The notes under the pieces were generated by a model, which did not search any database, had not been told where the DNA came from, and saw only the letters and a program-made list of their open reading frames with translations. A DNA stretch of 64,000 nucleotides, from NCBI GenBank assembly GCA_015206785.1, contig JADEZQ010000001.1, forward strand, positions 115,393 through 179,392, in the 5' to 3' direction. Of the stretch, positions 25,903 to 35,698 are shown in pieces (the stretch's first letter is position 1; every line of letters begins with the position of its first letter). The DNA is from Quinella sp. 2Q5. Its GTDB lineage: Bacteria > Bacillota > Negativicutes > Selenomonadales > Selenomonadaceae. A program made the position numbers and the translations under genes.

Positions 25903-25979
25903 TGGGCGACGTGATTATCTGCGTGATGATTGTCTGCATGATTGTCTACGCGTTCGGCGACGACATCTTCAGCGATTGA
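25902..25979 (+). CDS. candidate 25-residue membrane peptide coupled to the CHR gene
   Basis: ATG 25902 overlaps the transporter stop codon (TGATG) and GGGGTGAT lies just before it, so reinitiation is plausible. The peptide is a single hydrophobic helix (VIICVMIVCMIVYAF) with acidic ends. Its last 34 bases overlap the convergent cbiA gene. It might stand in for a missing partner of the half-size transporter, but it could be a chance frame. Confidence 0.4.
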   Translation: MGDVIICVMIVCMIVYAFGDDIFSD

Positions 25980-27325
25980 CGGGCGGAAAATTTTTTGCAC
26001 GCACCGACGAATGACGCGGCAACCTGAAGACAGCCCGCTAAATGCACGTGCAGATACGAGGCGACGACATTGCCTCTCGCGACGCCCGCCGTGTACCGGT
26101 GCCCCGTGCGCAATCGTTGACAGCGGAAAATTTTTTCGCCGACGACATCCGCCGTGGAGAAGTGGAATTCGTGCGCGTGAACTTTGTCGCCCGCCGAGCC
26201 AATCACGCAGTCGCGCAAAATTTCCGCGTCCACGTAGCCGACGGTCTGCAAGCGGTCGGTCATCGAGGCGACGCCGTCAATCACGCCGCACATCTCGAAA
26301 CTTTTCCCGCCGAAGTCGACGAGCCGCCGCATCAGATACATGAAGCCGCCGCATTCCGCAAAAATCGGAAGCCCCGCCTCCGCCGCACGATTGATCTCTG
26401 CGCGGAGGCTTTCGTTTTGTTCCAGGCGAGCCGCAAACATTTCGGGGAAGCCGCCGCCGATAATCAAGCCGTCCGCCGCGGGCAGATGTTCATCGTCGAG
26501 CGGGCTGAAGCAAACAATTTCCGCGCCGAGCCGTTCCAAAGCCGTGAGCCCCGCGCCGTAATAGAAGTTGAACGCGGCGTCGCGAGCCACAGCTATTCGC
26601 ACGGTCGGTGGAATTTTTTCGGCGGGCGGAATGTCGTCGAGAGGCGGCGCAGTCTCAGCCAGCTCAATCAGCGCGTCAATGTCCACCTGCCTTTCGACTG
26701 CCGCGCAGATTTTTTGCACATCGGCACAATGTTCGGCTGTCGGCACCAGACCGAGATGGCGTTCGGGCAGACGAAGTTCATCGTCGCGGCGGATTGCGCC
26801 GAAAATTTTTATGCCGACGGAATTGAGCGCGTCGACAATCATATCGCGGTGGCTGTCCGAGCCGAGGCGATTGACGATGACACCCGCGAGGTTGACTGTC
26901 GGATCGAATTGGCGGAAGCCGAGCGCAACTGCCGCCGCCGATGTGCCCATGCTCTTGGCGTCGACGACGAGCACGACGGGAGCGGTCAGCAGCTTGGAAA
27001 TTTCAGCCGTGGAAGAAATTCCGCCGCGTCCGCCGTCATAGAGCCCCATGACGCCTTCAACGACGGAGATGTCCGCGCCGCGTGCAGTGTCAACGAAAAT
27101 TTCGGTGAGCTTGTCCGCGCCGACGAGATGTGTGTCCAGGTTGTGGGAAATTTTTCTGCAAGCGACGGTGTGCCAGCCCGCGTCAATGTAATCGGGACCG
27201 ACCTTGTAGGGTTGCACGTTGAGCCCGCGATTCTTCAGAGCCGCCAACAGCCCGACGGTCAGCGTGGTCTTGCCGCTGCCGCTCATGCACGCCGCGATAA
27301 TCAGACGCGGGAAATTATTCGGCAT
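25946..27325 (-). CDS. cbiA: cobyrinate a,c-diamide synthase
   Basis: 459 residues. The N-terminal ATP-binding domain has the P-loop MSGSGKTT, PYKVGPDYID and VEGVMGLYDG. The C-terminal glutaminase domain has the catalytic cysteine in FAECGGFMYL and a histidine in SYLHVHLAG. It amidates the a and c carboxylates of cobyrinate. ATG 27325 lies inside the last codons of the upstream gene (coupling); the TTG at 27343 is less likely. The C-terminal 30 residues after HVHL differ from the usual ending. Confidence 0.94.
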   Translation of the reverse strand: MPNNFPRLIIAACMSGSGKTTLTVGLLAALKNRGLNVQPYKVGPDYIDAGWHTVACRKISHNLDTHLVGADKLTEIFVDTARGADISVVEGVMGLYDGGRGGISSTAEISKLLTAPVVLVVDAKSMGTSAAAVALGFRQFDPTVNLAGVIVNRLGSDSHRDMIVDALNSVGIKIFGAIRRDDELRLPERHLGLVPTAEHCADVQKICAAVERQVDIDALIELAETAPPLDDIPPAEKIPPTVRIAVARDAAFNFYYGAGLTALERLGAEIVCFSPLDDEHLPAADGLIIGGGFPEMFAARLEQNESLRAEINRAAEAGLPIFAECGGFMYLMRRLVDFGGKSFEMCGVIDGVASMTDRLQTVGYVDAEILRDCVIGSAGDKVHAHEFHFSTADVVGEKIFRCQRLRTGHRYTAGVARGNVVASYLHVHLAGCLQVAASFVGACKKFSARQSLKMSSPNA

Positions 27326-27641
27326 CTTCGTCCGTCCGCTCAATCTTCATGATCACGGGGCGCAGTCCGTCGTTGCACGAGCAAATCGCAACGCCCTTGT
27401 GCTTGGGGTCAATCCAGTCGCCGTAATACCAGCCGTCAGCACCGTGCGCCAATGCAAAGACGTACTGATAAACCGCCTTCCATGCCTCGTCGCAGAAACC
27501 TTCGGGCTTTGCCCACGACGCGTAAAACGTCTGCCCCTCCTTCATCAGCGGGCACGTCGACAGATTTGGTACGCCGTATTCCTCCGCAAGCTCCTTCTGC
27601 AGCGTCGTCTTGAGAATCGTGATCTTGCACTTCTTCATCAT
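27315..27641 (-). CDS. TIGR04076-family protein
   Basis: 108 residues with the family pattern: KITILKTTLQKELAEEYG, CPLMKEGQ, PEGFCDEAWKAVYQYVFALAHGA, and the ending AICSCNDGLRPVIMKIER. Several cysteines (three conserved in the C-terminal half) suggest metal binding. Placed between cbiC and cbiA and overlapping cbiA by 11 bases, so it is probably connected with cobalamin or another tetrapyrrole pathway; the biochemical role is not known to me. Confidence 0.85.
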   Translation of the reverse strand: MMKKCKITILKTTLQKELAEEYGVPNLSTCPLMKEGQTFYASWAKPEGFCDEAWKAVYQYVFALAHGADGWYYGDWIDPKHKGVAICSCNDGLRPVIMKIERTDEDAE

Positions 27642-27659
27642 CGTGATGAGCCTCCTTAA

Positions 27660-28289
27660 TCAGTAGCGTTCGTTGTCCAGCATGTACAGCAGTGCGTTGA
27701 CGGCGGCGACCGCGATTGACGAGCCGCCCTTTGTGCCGACGACCGTGACGTAGGGAATTTCTTTCTGCGCAATGAGCTGAGCCTTTGACTGCGCCGCACC
27801 AACGAAGCCGACGGGTACGCCGATTATCAGCGCGGGACGAATGTTCTCTTCGCGCACGAGCCGCAACACTTCAAACAGCGCGGTGGGTGCGTTGCCGATT
27901 GCGACGATCTGCCCGTCCATGCGCTCGCCGAAAATTCTCATCGCCGCCATAGAACGCGTGATGTCCTCGCTCTTGGCAAGTTCGCGCGTGTCGACGTCGG
28001 ATATCTTGCAAAAAATTTCCCCGCCGAATTTGCGGAACGAGCGAATGTTTATCCCGCGGCGCACCATCTCCACATCGGTGAAGATATTGCCGCCCGCCGT
28101 GATGATTTTTTGCGCCGTGTCGATTAGCGCGGGGTGAATGCGTGTTAGCGGCGCGTAGCCCACGTCGCCGGAGGCGTGAACCATCCGCGAACAAATCAGT
28201 CTCTCCCTGTCGGTGAGCCCCAGCCCTTCCAAATGCGGCGCGATTATTTCCATGCTGCGATCCTCAATCTCCATCGGCTTGGTCATCAC
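27660..28289 (-). CDS. cbiC: precorrin-8X / cobalt-precorrin-8 methylmutase
   Basis: 209 residues; CbiC moves a methyl group from C-11 to C-12 to form (cobalt-)hydrogenobyrinate. SMEIIAPHLEG, VHASGDVGYA (with the catalytic histidine), GNAPTALFEVL and VPVGFVGAAQSK are conserved. I chose GTG 28289, eight bases after GGGAGG; ATG 28286 is the alternative. The frame runs to 28328, but that lies upstream of the predicted transcription start. Confidence 0.95.
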   Translation of the reverse strand: MMTKPMEIEDRSMEIIAPHLEGLGLTDRERLICSRMVHASGDVGYAPLTRIHPALIDTAQKIITAGGNIFTDVEMVRRGINIRSFRKFGGEIFCKISDVDTRELAKSEDITRSMAAMRIFGERMDGQIVAIGNAPTALFEVLRLVREENIRPALIIGVPVGFVGAAQSKAQLIAQKEIPYVTVVGTKGGSSIAVAAVNALLYMLDNERY

Positions 28290-28318
28290 AAGAACCGCCT
28301 CCCGAAAAATTTTCGTCC

Positions 28319-28348
28319 AGTCTAGCAAACCGTTCGCGTCGTTGTCAA
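28319..28348 (-). promoter_or_regulatory. sigma-A promoter of the cbiC operon
   Basis: On the minus strand TTGACA (28343-28348) and TAGACT (28319-28324) are separated by 18 bp, with the start expected near 28312. No cobalamin riboswitch is visible in the short leader. Confidence 0.7.
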
Positions 28349-28362
28349 CGCGACGTGCCTGC

Positions 28363-28394
28363 CAAAAAAAAATGCTCCCCGAAGTTGGAGAACA
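28363..28394 (-). terminator. terminator at the end of the ribosomal cluster
   Basis: On the minus strand TGTTCTCC (28394-28387) pairs with GGGGAGCA (28380-28373) using two G-T pairs, with a six-base loop and a run of nine to ten T. It lies 22 bases after rplQ. Confidence 0.85.
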
Positions 28395-28416
28395 CTTTTT
28401 TGTTGCCGAGATGAAT

Positions 28417-28755
28417 TTAGACCAGTTCGATGAGAACCATGGGAGCCGCGTCCCCGCGACGGGGTGCCAGCTTCAAAATCCGCGTGTAACCGCCGGCGCG
28501 GTCGGTGTATTTTTCGGGGATCTCCTCGAAGATTTTATGCACCACGTCCACATCCGCGACGAGATTGATGGCTTGGCGGCGTGCGCTAAGGTCGCCGCGT
28601 TTGGCAAGCGTGATGACCTTTTCGGCGAACTTGCGCAGCTCTTTGGCGCGGGCTTCGGTCGTTTCGATACGCTCATAGGTGAAGAACGCCGACAGCAGGC
28701 TTTTGAACATTGCCTTGCGTGCGCCGCTGTTCCTGCCGAGTTTTCTGTAGCTCAT
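28417..28755 (-). CDS. rplQ: 50S ribosomal protein L17
   Basis: 112 residues. [24 protein letters not shown] is the canonical L17 start, and [15 protein letters not shown] and [19 protein letters not shown] follow. Last gene of the cluster, 24 bases after rpoA. Confidence 0.98.
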   Translation of the reverse strand: MSYRKLGRNSGARKAMFKSLLSAFFTYERIETTEARAKELRKFAEKVITLAKRGDLSARRQAINLVADVDVVHKIFEEIPEKYTDRAGGYTRILKLAPRRGDAAPMVLIELV

Positions 28756-28779
28756 GAAAAAATTTCCTCCTTCCCGAAA

Positions 28780-29886
28780 TTATTCGTCCATCAGAAAATT
28801 GTTGTTCGTGTTGGGTGATTGCTTGAACGAAACGCCGAGCTGATCCATTGTGTGCTTGATCTCCTCGAAGGATTTTCTGCCCAGGTTGCGAACCTTCATC
28901 ATCTCCTCCTCGGTCTTGTCGGCCAGGTCGGCGACGATGTGAATGCCAGCGCGCTTTAGGCAGTTGGTGGAACGCACGGACAGTTCGAGCTCTTCGATGG
29001 GCTTGGCGAGATTTTTGTCGAGGGTCATTGCCACTTCGTCTTCAGGCTCTTTAGCGACACCGTCTTGCTCGTCTTCGTCCTCTTCAATCGTGACGGCGTC
29101 CATGCTCTGGAAAAGTTTCATGTGCGCAATCAGAATGGAGGCTGCCTTAGCGACTGCCTCTTCGGGGCGGAGCGTGCCGTTGGTCCACACCTCCAGCGTG
29201 AGCTTGTCGAAGTCCATCTCGTTGCCCACGCGCGTATCCTCAACGTTGTAATTGACGCGGACTACCGGCGAGAAGATTGAGTCGATGGGGATTGTGCCGA
29301 TGATGTCGTCGGGATTCTTGTTCTTGTCCGCCTGGTCGTAACCGCGTCCGCTGCGTGCGGTCATGTCGATCTTGAGCTTGCCCGTCTCGTTGAGCCAGGC
29401 GATGTGCAGGTTGGGGTTGAGGACTTCGATGCTGGGGTCGCATTCGATGTCGGCGGCGGTGACTTCCCTGCGTCCGCCCGGATGCCCGCCGTTCTTCATC
29501 TCCTCTTCCACGTCGACATCAATCCTTAGCGTGTAGGTGCGCGGCGGAGTGGTCGCCACTTGCGCGAAGGGCTGATACTGCTGGTTCTTGTCCTCGTCGA
29601 TTTTGAGGCAAAGTTCCTTGATGTTGAGCACGATGTTGGTGACGTCTTCGCGGACGCCTGGAATGGTGGAGAATTCGTGGAGCACGCCGTCGATGCGAAT
29701 GGACGTGACCGCCGCGCCTTCCAAACTCGAAAGGAGCATTCGGCGCAGGCTGTTGCCGATTGTGATGCCGTAACCGCGTCCCAAAGGTTCGCAGACGAAT
29801 TTGCCGTAGTGTTCGTCGTCGCTGACTTCGACGAGCTCAATCTTCGGCGGCTTTTGGTTTTCGTTCTTGTCGTTGTCGGTATTCAA
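28780..29886 (-). CDS. rpoA: RNA polymerase alpha subunit, enlarged
   Basis: 368 residues against about 315 in most Firmicutes. The N-terminal dimer/assembly domain ([31 protein letters not shown]) and the C-terminal UP-element-binding domain ([30 protein letters not shown]) are normal. Extra length comes from an acidic N-terminal extension, two insertions around residues 98-145 (one rich in Gln and Pro, one with [10 protein letters not shown]), and a longer acidic linker. TTG 29886 is the start, with AAAGGAG upstream. Confidence 0.97.
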   Translation of the reverse strand: MNTDNDKNENQKPPKIELVEVSDDEHYGKFVCEPLGRGYGITIGNSLRRMLLSSLEGAAVTSIRIDGVLHEFSTIPGVREDVTNIVLNIKELCLKIDEDKNQQYQPFAQVATTPPRTYTLRIDVDVEEEMKNGGHPGGRREVTAADIECDPSIEVLNPNLHIAWLNETGKLKIDMTARSGRGYDQADKNKNPDDIIGTIPIDSIFSPVVRVNYNVEDTRVGNEMDFDKLTLEVWTNGTLRPEEAVAKAASILIAHMKLFQSMDAVTIEEDEDEQDGVAKEPEDEVAMTLDKNLAKPIEELELSVRSTNCLKRAGIHIVADLADKTEEEMMKVRNLGRKSFEEIKHTMDQLGVSFKQSPNTNNNFLMDE

Positions 29887-29934
29887 GAGATCCGCTCCTT
29901 TCCCGTGAAAAAATTTTCCGTCGGGATTTGCGGA

Positions 29935-30543
29935 TTATCTGGAGTACAACTCGATGATGGACTGTTCGTTGACGGGAATGTCGCTGATGTCTTCGCGAGT
30001 GGGGAAGCGGGTGACGGTTCCCTTGAGCGTCGCCTGATTAGAATCAATCCACGGCGGGGAGCTGAGCGCGTTGTTGGTTTCCTTGATGATCTTGAACAGT
30101 TCCTTCGACTGGCTCTTCTCGCAGACTTCGACGACGTCGCCGACACGAACGAGGGCGGAGGGGATGTCCACGCGTTTGCCGTTGACGGTGATGTGACCGT
30201 GGCGGACGATTTGGCGCGCCTGGCGGCGGGTGTTGGCGAAGCCCATGCGGAAGACGACATTATCAATGCGCCGTTCCAAAAGGACGAGCAGGTTTTCGCC
30301 GGTGACGCCCGGCATCTTCTTTGCCTTCTCGTAGTAGTTGCGGAATTGGCGTTCCAAAACGCCGTAAATGAATTTAGCCTTCTGTTTCTCTTTGAGCTGG
30401 AGCCCGTACTCGCTGACCTTGCGACCCATGCGCTGTTGACCTTGATGTTTCTTCTCGGTGACCTTGCGCGAACGACCGATGACCGCCTGTTCAATTCCGA
30501 GTGCGCGGCAGCGTTTCAATGCGGGTGTTCTGTCGATTGCCAT
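29935..30543 (-). CDS. rpsD: 30S ribosomal protein S4
   Basis: 202 residues, of the zinc-free type: no cysteine cluster at the N-terminus. The S4 RNA-binding domain is seen in LERRIDNVVFRMGFANTRRQARQ and HGHITVNGKRVDIPS. S4 often represses the alpha operon; no such site was identified here. It lies between rpsK and rpoA in standard order. Confidence 0.98.
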   Translation of the reverse strand: MAIDRTPALKRCRALGIEQAVIGRSRKVTEKKHQGQQRMGRKVSEYGLQLKEKQKAKFIYGVLERQFRNYYEKAKKMPGVTGENLLVLLERRIDNVVFRMGFANTRRQARQIVRHGHITVNGKRVDIPSALVRVGDVVEVCEKSQSKELFKIIKETNNALSSPPWIDSNQATLKGTVTRFPTREDISDIPVNEQSIIELYSR

Positions 30544-30558
30544 ATTTGCACCTCCAAA

Positions 30559-30951
30559 TTAAACTCTGCGACGTTTGGGCGGACGGCAACCGTTGTGCGG
30601 GATGGGCGTCACGTCTTTAATCATGTTGACTTCGAGCCCCGTCGCTTGAAGTGAGCGGATTGCCGCTTCACGACCCGCACCGGGACCTTTAACATAAACT
30701 TCGATTTGCTTGAGCCCGTGCTCCATTGCCGCCTTTGCAGCGACCTCTGCCGCCATCTGCGCGGCGAACGGGGTAGATTTGCGCGAGCCGCGGAAGCCGA
30801 GCCCGCCTGCCGACGCCCAGGAAATCGCGTTGCCGCTCTTGTCGGTGAGCGTGACGATCGTATTGTTAAACGTGGAGCTGATATGCGCCACGCCGTATTC
30901 GATATTCTTGCGAACTTTCTTTTTGGCGCGGACTGTTCTCTTTGTTGCCAC
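30559..30951 (-). CDS. rpsK: 30S ribosomal protein S11
   Basis: 130 residues with [18 protein letters not shown], the [19 protein letters not shown] core and the conserved end [15 protein letters not shown]. Standard alpha-operon position, 18 bases from rpsM. Confidence 0.98.
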   Translation of the reverse strand: MATKRTVRAKKKVRKNIEYGVAHISSTFNNTIVTLTDKSGNAISWASAGGLGFRGSRKSTPFAAQMAAEVAAKAAMEHGLKQIEVYVKGPGAGREAAIRSLQATGLEVNMIKDVTPIPHNGCRPPKRRRV

Positions 30952-30969
30952 CTGTCTGACCTCCTTGGG

Positions 30970-31344
30970 TTAGTCTTTCTTCTTGCCGCCCTGGACGAGC
31001 TTTTTGGGACCCTTGCGGGTGCGCGCGTTGTTTTTGGTGTTTTGTCCACGAACGGGCAAGCCGAGACGGTGACGGCGTCCGCGATAACAGCCAATATCAA
31101 TGAGTCGCTTGATGTCCATCTGGATATCGCGGCGAAGGTCGCCCTCCGTCACGAAGTTGTGGTCGATGGCATCACGAAGTTTGACAACCTCGTCATCCGT
31201 GAGATCTTTGGTGCGCGTGTCGGGGTTGACGCCCGTCATCGCCAAAATCTTCTGGGACGTGGGCAACCCGATTCCGAAAATGTAAGTCAACGCGTATTCG
31301 ATCCTCTTGTCACGTGGCAAATCTACACCGGCTATACGTGCCAT
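30970..31344 (-). CDS. rpsM: 30S ribosomal protein S13
   Basis: 124 residues starting [21 protein letters not shown], with [15 protein letters not shown] and a basic tail [18 protein letters not shown] that contacts the P-site tRNA. RBS GGAGGTG precedes ATG 31344. Confidence 0.98.
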   Translation of the reverse strand: MARIAGVDLPRDKRIEYALTYIFGIGLPTSQKILAMTGVNPDTRTKDLTDDEVVKLRDAIDHNFVTEGDLRRDIQMDIKRLIDIGCYRGRRHRLGLPVRGQNTKNNARTRKGPKKLVQGGKKKD

Positions 31345-31359
31345 AATTGTTTCACCTCC

Positions 31360-31473
31360 TTAGCCTTGACGCTGTTTGTGCTTGGGGTTTTCGCAAATGA
31401 CCATGACGCGCCCCTTGCGCTTGATGATCTTGCATTTGTCGCACATCTTCTTGACTGACGGTCTGACTTTCAT
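31360..31473 (-). CDS. rpmJ: 50S ribosomal protein L36
   Basis: A 37-residue protein. [20 protein letters not shown] begins it, and the zinc ligands CxxC, C and H are all present (CDKC, then CENPKH), so this is the zinc-binding C+ form. AGGAGGCGG lies upstream of ATG 31473, and the gene ends 16 bases before rpsM. Confidence 0.96.
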   Translation of the reverse strand: MKVRPSVKKMCDKCKIIKRKGRVMVICENPKHKQRQG

Positions 31474-31531
31474 AAAAGCCGCCTCCTAAACGATTCGATA
31501 ATTTATCACGTTTCCTGCGTGCTGTCCAGAG

Positions 31532-31750
31532 TCATTTGAAACGGTAGGTGATGCGTCCGCGCGTTAGGTCGTAGGGCGTAAGCTCGATAGTGACTTTGTC
31601 GCCGGGCAGGATGCGGATGAAGTTCATGCGGATTTTGCCCGACACGTGCGCCAAAACCTTGTGCCCGTTTTCCAGCTCGACTTGGAACATGGCGTTGGGC
31701 AGTGCCTCCAAAACTTTGCCTTCGACTTCGATTACGTCTTGCTTTGACAT
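31532..31750 (-). CDS. infA: translation initiation factor IF-1
   Basis: 72 residues forming one S1-like OB fold: [42 protein letters not shown] and the ending [12 protein letters not shown]. It lies directly after adk; the map gene that normally stands between them is absent. Confidence 0.98.
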   Translation of the reverse strand: MSKQDVIEVEGKVLEALPNAMFQVELENGHKVLAHVSGKIRMNFIRILPGDKVTIELTPYDLTRGRITYRFK

Positions 31751-31766
31751 AGCTGTCGCCTCCGGT

Positions 31767-32429
<663 letters not shown>

Positions 32430-33686
32430 TTATCTCATGAAGCCTTCATAGTGCCGCATAACGACCATCGCTTCGATTTGTTTCATTGTGTGCAACGCGA
32501 CGCTCACGACGATCAAAAGAGCCGTGCCGCCGAAGTAAACGCCCTGAATGTGTGTTGCCCCGCCGATTAAGTTTGGCAGCACCGCAATGAACGCCAGATA
32601 CACCGAGCCCGCCGTGACCAGCCGCGTCAAGACGAAGTCGACGTATTCCGCCGTGGGTGCGCCGGGTCTGATGCCGGGAATGAACGCGCCGTACTTCTTG
32701 AGGTTGTCTGCCATGTCGGGGATTTTGACGGTGACCGCGGTGTAGAAGAACGTGAAGAAGATTATCAGCGCGACGTAGATTGACGTCTGCAGAGGCGTTC
32801 CCCATTGCAGGTGAGCGGCGACTTTTTGAATCGTCGGGTTGTCGATGAACTGAACGACGGTTATCGGGAACATCAGAACCGACGAAGCGAAGATGATCGG
32901 GATGACGCCCGCGGGGTTGACCTTGAGCGGCAGGTGAGACTGATGACCGCCGTAGGCACGTGCACCGACGACGCGTTTGGCGTAGGTTATCGGGATTCGC
33001 CGCTGAGCCGCCTCGACGTAGATGACGAACACGATCATTGCCAGAGCTATCGCCGCGAAGAGCACGACGCTGAAATAATTTATCGTGCCCGCCTGGACGT
33101 ATTGGAAGATGGTGGCGATGTTCTTGGGCAGGGCGGCGACGATGCCCGCGAAGATTATCAGCGAGATGCCGTTGCCGACGCCCTGAGCGGTGATCTGTTC
33201 GCCAATCCACATCAAAAGCGTTGTGCCCGCCGTCAACGTGATGGCGATGATGAGGATGTTGACGGGGTTTGGGTTGAGTATCGCCGCCTTGAGCCCGATG
33301 GACATACCGATTGCCTGAGCGAACGCCAGAACGACCGTCAGCTTGCGCGTGACCTTCGTGGTTTTCTTGTGACCTTCGGCGCCTTCCTTCGACCACTGTT
33401 CGAGCGTCGGCACCACGACCGTCAACAGCTGCATGATGATTGCCGCGTTGATGTAGGGCGTGATGCTCATTGCGAAGATGGAAAACTTGCTGAACGCGCC
33501 GCCGCTGAACAGATCCAGCAGCCCGAAGAGCGAGCCGTTGTTGAAGAGCTGTTCAATCGCCGTGGGGTCCACGCCGGGCACGGGGATATGCGTGCCCATG
33601 CGGAAGACGGCGAACATCACCAGCGTGAAGATGATTCGTTGCCTGAGCTCTGGAATCCTGAAGATGTTAACAGGAGCCGCAGGCAC
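32430..33686 (-). CDS. secY: Sec translocon subunit SecY
   Basis: 418 residues with ten membrane segments. IPELRQRIIFTLVMFAVFRMGTHIPVPGVDP is split over the N-terminus and first helix, the plug region LLDLFSGGAFSKFSIFAMSITPYI follows, and the C-terminal MVVMRHYEGFMR is typical. Main channel for protein export. It directly follows rplO (one base gap). Confidence 0.98.
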   Translation of the reverse strand: MPAAPVNIFRIPELRQRIIFTLVMFAVFRMGTHIPVPGVDPTAIEQLFNNGSLFGLLDLFSGGAFSKFSIFAMSITPYINAAIIMQLLTVVVPTLEQWSKEGAEGHKKTTKVTRKLTVVLAFAQAIGMSIGLKAAILNPNPVNILIIAITLTAGTTLLMWIGEQITAQGVGNGISLIIFAGIVAALPKNIATIFQYVQAGTINYFSVVLFAAIALAMIVFVIYVEAAQRRIPITYAKRVVGARAYGGHQSHLPLKVNPAGVIPIIFASSVLMFPITVVQFIDNPTIQKVAAHLQWGTPLQTSIYVALIIFFTFFYTAVTVKIPDMADNLKKYGAFIPGIRPGAPTAEYVDFVLTRLVTAGSVYLAFIAVLPNLIGGATHIQGVYFGGTALLIVVSVALHTMKQIEAMVVMRHYEGFMR

Positions 33687-33687
33687 T

Positions 33688-34128
33688 TCAAATCACCTCT
33701 GCAGACCCGCCGGCCGCTTCGATTTTGGCGATGGCACTCTTGGTGAAACCCTGCGCCTTGACCGAAAGCTTCTTCGTCAATTCGCCGTCGCCGAGAATCC
33801 TGACGCCGTCTTGAACGTTCTTGAGGATACCCAATTCCACGAGAGCCACCGCGTCGACCGTCATGCCGTCATCGAAGACGTTGAGCGTGGCGACGTTGAC
33901 CTCGGCGTATTCCTTGCGCCAGACATTTTTAAAGCCGCGTTTGGGCAGGCGACGATAGATGGGCATCTGCCCGCCTTCGAAGCCGGGACGAACGCCGCCG
34001 CCGGAGCGTGCCTTCTGACCTTTATGCCCGCGCCCCGATGTCTTGCCGCAACCGGAGCCCGTGCCGCGTCCCACGCGAACTTTGTCCTTGCGGGCACCGT
34101 CGGTGGGTTTGAGTTCGTGCAATTTCAT
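33688..34128 (-). CDS. rplO: 50S ribosomal protein L15
   Basis: 146 residues. [20 protein letters not shown] and [20 protein letters not shown], the glycine-rich N-terminal extension that penetrates the subunit, are present, followed by [20 protein letters not shown]. Confidence 0.98.
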   Translation of the reverse strand: MKLHELKPTDGARKDKVRVGRGTGSGCGKTSGRGHKGQKARSGGGVRPGFEGGQMPIYRRLPKRGFKNVWRKEYAEVNVATLNVFDDGMTVDAVALVELGILKNVQDGVRILGDGELTKKLSVKAQGFTKSAIAKIEAAGGSAEVI

Positions 34129-34141
34129 CAGCTTGACCTCC

Positions 34142-34348
34142 TCACTTATCGAGTTTGACCGAATCGTCGGCGACTTCCTCGACCTTCACCAGATGTTCGA
34201 CCTTGTGAATTTGACCGCGGATTGTCGGAGAGTCCGGCAGAATCGAGAAGGAGTTCAGCCTGCGCAGACCGAGCGAACGGACTGTCCTGCGCTGAGTTTC
34301 GGGACGGCCGATGAGACTTCTGACCAGAGTGATTTTCAATTTAGCCAC
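34142..34348 (-). CDS. rpmD: 50S ribosomal protein L30
   Basis: 68 residues starting at GTG 34348. [19 protein letters not shown] and [13 protein letters not shown] are characteristic; [10 protein letters not shown] closes the fold. It has about eight more C-terminal residues (DDSVKLDK) than many bacterial L30 proteins. Confidence 0.96.
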   Translation of the reverse strand: MAKLKITLVRSLIGRPETQRRTVRSLGLRRLNSFSILPDSPTIRGQIHKVEHLVKVEEVADDSVKLDK

Positions 34349-34361
34349 GTGTCGACCCTCC

Positions 34362-34865
34362 TCAGTTGAACAGTTCGGCGACGGTTTTGCCGCGCAGTTC
34401 GGCGACGACCTCGGCGCGCTTGAGCATCTTCAAGCCTTCGAGCGTGGCGCGAACCATGTTGTTGGGGTTGGAAGAGCCGAGAGACTTGGTCAAGATGTCG
34501 TGGACGCCGGCCAGTTCCAACACGGCACGAGCGGGACCGCCCGCGATGACGCCGGTACCTTTAGACGCGGGGCGCAACATGACTCTGCCCGCGCCGAAGA
34601 CGCCGACCACACCGTGAGGAATGGAACGTTCCTTGAGCGCGACCTCGATCAAATTTTTCTTGGCGTCGTCCACGCCCTTGCGGATGGCTTCGGGAACTTC
34701 AGCGGCTTTGCCGAGTCCGACGCCGACTTTGCCGTTGCGGTTGCCAACGACGACCAGCGCACTGAACGAGAAACGCCGACCGCCCTTGACGACTTTGGCG
34801 ACGCGATTTATGAAGACAACCTTCTCCTCGAATTCGGGAGTTTCGTTTGTTTCGTTTCGGGGCAT
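34362..34865 (-). CDS. rpsE: 30S ribosomal protein S5
   Basis: 167 residues with the N-terminal double-stranded RNA-binding fold ([37 protein letters not shown]) and the C-terminal domain ([35 protein letters not shown]). Standard spc-operon position. Confidence 0.98.
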   Translation of the reverse strand: MPRNETNETPEFEEKVVFINRVAKVVKGGRRFSFSALVVVGNRNGKVGVGLGKAAEVPEAIRKGVDDAKKNLIEVALKERSIPHGVVGVFGAGRVMLRPASKGTGVIAGGPARAVLELAGVHDILTKSLGSSNPNNMVRATLEGLKMLKRAEVVAELRGKTVAELFN

Positions 34866-34883
34866 TAGTAAACCTCCTCTGCT

Positions 34884-35243
34884 TTAGAATTTGAGACCGC
34901 CTTCGCGAGCAGCCTCAGCCAGAGCGGCAACGCGCCCGTGGTAGATGTAGCCGCCGCGATCGAAGACGACTTCGCTGATGCCTTTTTCCAGGGCCTTCTT
35001 GGCGATTGCCGCGCCGACAGCCTTGGCAGCCGCGATGTTGCCGCCCTTGCCGTTGAAGTCTTTGTCGAGCGAGCTTGCCGCCGCGAGCGTGATGCCTTTG
35101 TCGTCGTCGATGACCTGCGCGTAGATGTGCGCGAGACTGCGGAACACATTCAGGCGCGGACGCTCTGCCGTGCCCGCCAGGTGATTGCGAACGCGCAGAT
35201 GTCTCTTCTGGCGCAATTTATTCTTGTCAGGTTTGAGAAGCAC
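34884..35243 (-). CDS. rplR: 50S ribosomal protein L18
   Basis: 119 residues from GTG 35243. [25 protein letters not shown] is split over the N-terminus; [13 protein letters not shown] and [24 protein letters not shown] are conserved 5S rRNA-binding parts. GAGGAAG precedes the start; the frame runs on to 35375 inside a VOC gene but that extension is not conserved. Separated from rplF by two inserted VOC genes. Confidence 0.96.
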   Translation of the reverse strand: MLLKPDKNKLRQKRHLRVRNHLAGTAERPRLNVFRSLAHIYAQVIDDDKGITLAAASSLDKDFNGKGGNIAAAKAVGAAIAKKALEKGISEVVFDRGGYIYHGRVAALAEAAREGGLKF

Positions 35244-35262
35244 TGCGACTTCCTCCTTTTGA

Positions 35263-35670
35263 TTAGCTGCGGATGTCTTGAGTATCTTCCGCGATGATTT
35301 CAATCTCGTTGCCTTCGGGGTCGACGACAACGGCCTCGTAATAGCCGTCGCCGGTAGTGCGTGCGCCGCTGACAACGATAATGCCGTCCGCGTCGAATTT
35401 TTTCATCATGTCGTCAACGTCCTTGCGATCGCCCACGCAGATGGCGATGTGATGATAGCCCGTACGGTAGCGAACTTTGTCGGCGTCGACGGAACTGCTG
35501 CGCGTCATGAGTTCAAGGCGCGAGTCGTCGTCGAACTTGAGGAAGTAATTGCTGAAGTCGTTGCGGAAGTTGGTATACTTGGAGCCCGCCTTCGCTTTGA
35601 AGTACTTGACGAAGAAATTTTTCTCCGCCTCCAAGTCATTAACATACATGGCAATGTGCTCTATTCTCAT
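35263..35670 (-). CDS. VOC-family (glyoxalase/bleomycin-resistance fold) protein, copy 2
   Basis: 135 residues, one VOC domain: metal-site histidine H5 in [10 protein letters not shown], a second in [18 protein letters not shown] and a glutamate in [10 protein letters not shown]. This set fits divalent-metal-dependent VOC enzymes such as lactoylglutathione lyase or methylmalonyl-CoA epimerase relatives. It is very similar to the neighbouring gene at 35699-36091, so they arose by tandem duplication. Both lie between rplF and rplR on the ribosomal transcript with their own GGAGG-type sites. Substrate unknown. Confidence 0.88.
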   Translation of the reverse strand: MRIEHIAMYVNDLEAEKNFFVKYFKAKAGSKYTNFRNDFSNYFLKFDDDSRLELMTRSSSVDADKVRYRTGYHHIAICVGDRKDVDDMMKKFDADGIIVVSGARTTGDGYYEAVVVDPEGNEIEIIAEDTQDIRS

Positions 35671-35698
35671 GATGTTGCCTCCGTTCAGTCAATCAAAA

